Under the pieces are notes generated by a model that saw only the letters and a list, made by a program, of their open reading frames with translations, was not told the DNA's origin and searched no databases. This document shows, one piece after another, positions 62,672-64,000 of a stretch of 64,000 bases of DNA. Within the stretch, counting starts at the first letter, position 1; each line of letters opens with the position of its first letter. This DNA comes from Phytoseiulus persimilis (Eukaryota; Arthropoda; Arachnida; Mesostigmata; Phytoseiidae), in the NCBI GenBank assembly GCA_037576195.1, contig CM075104.1, positions 12,726,211-12,790,210 of the forward strand. Direction: 5' to 3'. The position numbers and the translations under genes are program-made.

Positions 62672-63819
62672 TGAATGCAGACAATGAAGACAGCGATCCG
62701 TGACAACAGACGAAGCGACAAAAACCTATCGGCGAGGTGAGCCTCGAGTCTGAGCAATCTGAATTCGATCATTTCGGAAATTATCAGTTACTCCTCTGTT
62801 CGCTGGAGAGAGAGCGGCTCGCTCCCAGATATCTTCATGTTCTTCCTAGTCTTGCCACCACAGTCGTGGGTATCGAGCAGCATCGAGCGTTTCTGGCGAA
62901 GATGAATGACTCCGACAGTGAGAATTCCATCAGTAAATCCGTGCAACGGCTTGAGTTGACGGCAGCGTGACTGAAGGCCGCGTGCCATCGTGGCTTCTGC
63001 GGTGTTCGAAATCTGGAATTCCGATCCTGAGGTTTCACGGAGCATTCTCTTTGACGCATTCAATTCAACCGATCCGATCGGCGATTCTCACTAAGGAGTG
63101 GTTGCGAAAGTATTTTGTGGGTGAGTGTTGAAGGAGGCGAACTCCTGTGAGTGTATCTGAATGATGCTGAGGTTCGCGTTTGTTCTTCAAACAGACCGCG
63201 ACTCGAAAACGGCTTGTTTTCCATTCTGAGAGTGACTAGCTCGAGTGACATCCGACAAAATCCGATTTCATCAGCGCTTGCGGGGCCGAAATAAGTTCAA
63301 ATTGATGTTATCTCAAATAATTTTAAAAACTGAAAGTTCAGTATTCGAATGAACTTATACGATAGCAACAGCGCCGTCGATAATTTGGAGCAAACCCTGT
63401 AGGACGCTCCCTATTCTGTTGTTGTCACAATAATCTGTATCCAGGCCGCAGAAATCCTGAGGAGTGCGATGGCTCCCCTAGATTTGGTTTGAGAAAATTA
63501 TATTTTTCGGAAATCTGGAATTTTTGTGGGGACGATGACCTTTGCCTAGCCTTCGGACCACTAGCGAAGTCTAGCTGTCAGTTCCTTCGGATTGGCAGTG
63601 GCGCGAGGAGGGTGCCGAGGGCTTGAGGCGAAGCGAACTCAGAAAAATCGTAAAAGCTTTCACTCAATGGAGAAACTTGCAGAAATCGTGGCAGACGAAT
63701 TCCATGTGGACTCATCTGTGGAAACGACTGCCGTTGCAGCAGCTGACTACCGGTTGTGACAACAATCCTTGTTGCAGCTGGAAGCGGCGACGTCGAAATC
63801 GAATGGAACGCAAACACAC

Positions 63820-63825
63820 ATTAAA
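63820..63825 (+). terminator. Candidate polyadenylation signal for TLK
   Basis: ATTAAA, the commonest variant hexamer, followed within 10-35 bases by a GTGTCTTTGTC and T-rich run as expected downstream of a cleavage site. It lies 1.4 kb after the stop, so an earlier noncanonical site is possible. Confidence 0.35.
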
Positions 63826-64000
63826 GTGTCTTTGTCATTTTGTTCTCTTTTTTGTCTCTTTCTGGAAAAGTAAGCGGGTAAACTAGGGTCTCTTCTGATC
63901 CAGAGGGGAATGCTGTAAATATTAATATAAATAGAAACGAACGTCTTTTGTCTTCTTTCCACCGTGGTGTGGGGGAGTCACTAGGTATCTGTTTAGAAAG

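Larger units (their letters stand above)
62432..64000. other. TLK 3'UTR and downstream DNA
   Basis: The stretch begins with the 3'UTR of TLK, including an A-run at 62458-62466 and an ATG/GAT microsatellite at 62654-62671. No further gene is recognised before the window ends. Frames of 60-91 codons on both strands look random. An ATTAAA at 63820-63825 is a candidate 3' end. Confidence 0.5.

Noticed and set aside
1-64000. CRISPR arrays, bacterial operons, rRNA genes or phage attachment sites
   Set aside because: No regularly spaced direct repeats, no Shine-Dalgarno-led gene strings and no rRNA-like stretches were seen. The window is clearly eukaryotic with spliced genes.

Overview
This is a window of eukaryotic nuclear DNA, most likely from an arthropod. 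Its genes are split by short GT-AG introns of about 100 to 340 bases (a few are longer). It holds pol III tRNA genes with internal promoters and T-run terminators, and nothing looks like an operon. GC content looks close to 50%, introns are compact, and a fasciclin-2 type gene is present. Together these would fit a chelicerate such as a phytoseiid mite, but the species assignment is inference only.

Four protein genes can be read with confidence, all on the + strand in the right half. They are MED10 (30591-31347, 3 exons, Mediator middle module), a fasciclin-2/NCAM-like adhesion receptor (33418-36854, 3 exons, 5 Ig + 2 FN3 + one membrane span), a UPF0462/C4orf33-like gene (39030-41396, two alternative first exons plus 5 shared exons) and Tousled-like kinase TLK (55264-62431, 7 exons). 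Between the UPF0462 gene and TLK lies a cluster of four tRNA genes within 1.3 kb: Gly-TCC, Trp-CCA and Pro-TGG on the - strand, and Val-TAC on the + strand.

Mobile DNA is present but decayed. A 5'-truncated non-LTR-type retroelement fragment sits at about 12660-13196, flanked by a 13-base direct repeat. A palindromic DNA transposon remnant at 44682-46505 carries a broken DDE transposase with a degraded SWIM-like finger; its two arms are head-to-head copies of the same 3' end. Two minisatellite-like tandem repeats (29682-29825 and about 50545-50745) and several microsatellites were also seen.

The left 30 kb holds no gene I can recognise. Its open frames are mostly short, overlap on both strands, and are about what chance allows at this base composition. 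It may be intergenic and regulatory DNA or introns of a gene lying outside the window.

The genes have unrelated jobs (transcription, cell adhesion, an uncharacterised conserved protein, chromatin kinase, translation) and are neighbours rather than a pathway. The most interesting item is the UPF0462 gene. Its two first exons share the same splice phase and would give one cytosolic and one secreted form of the same protein.
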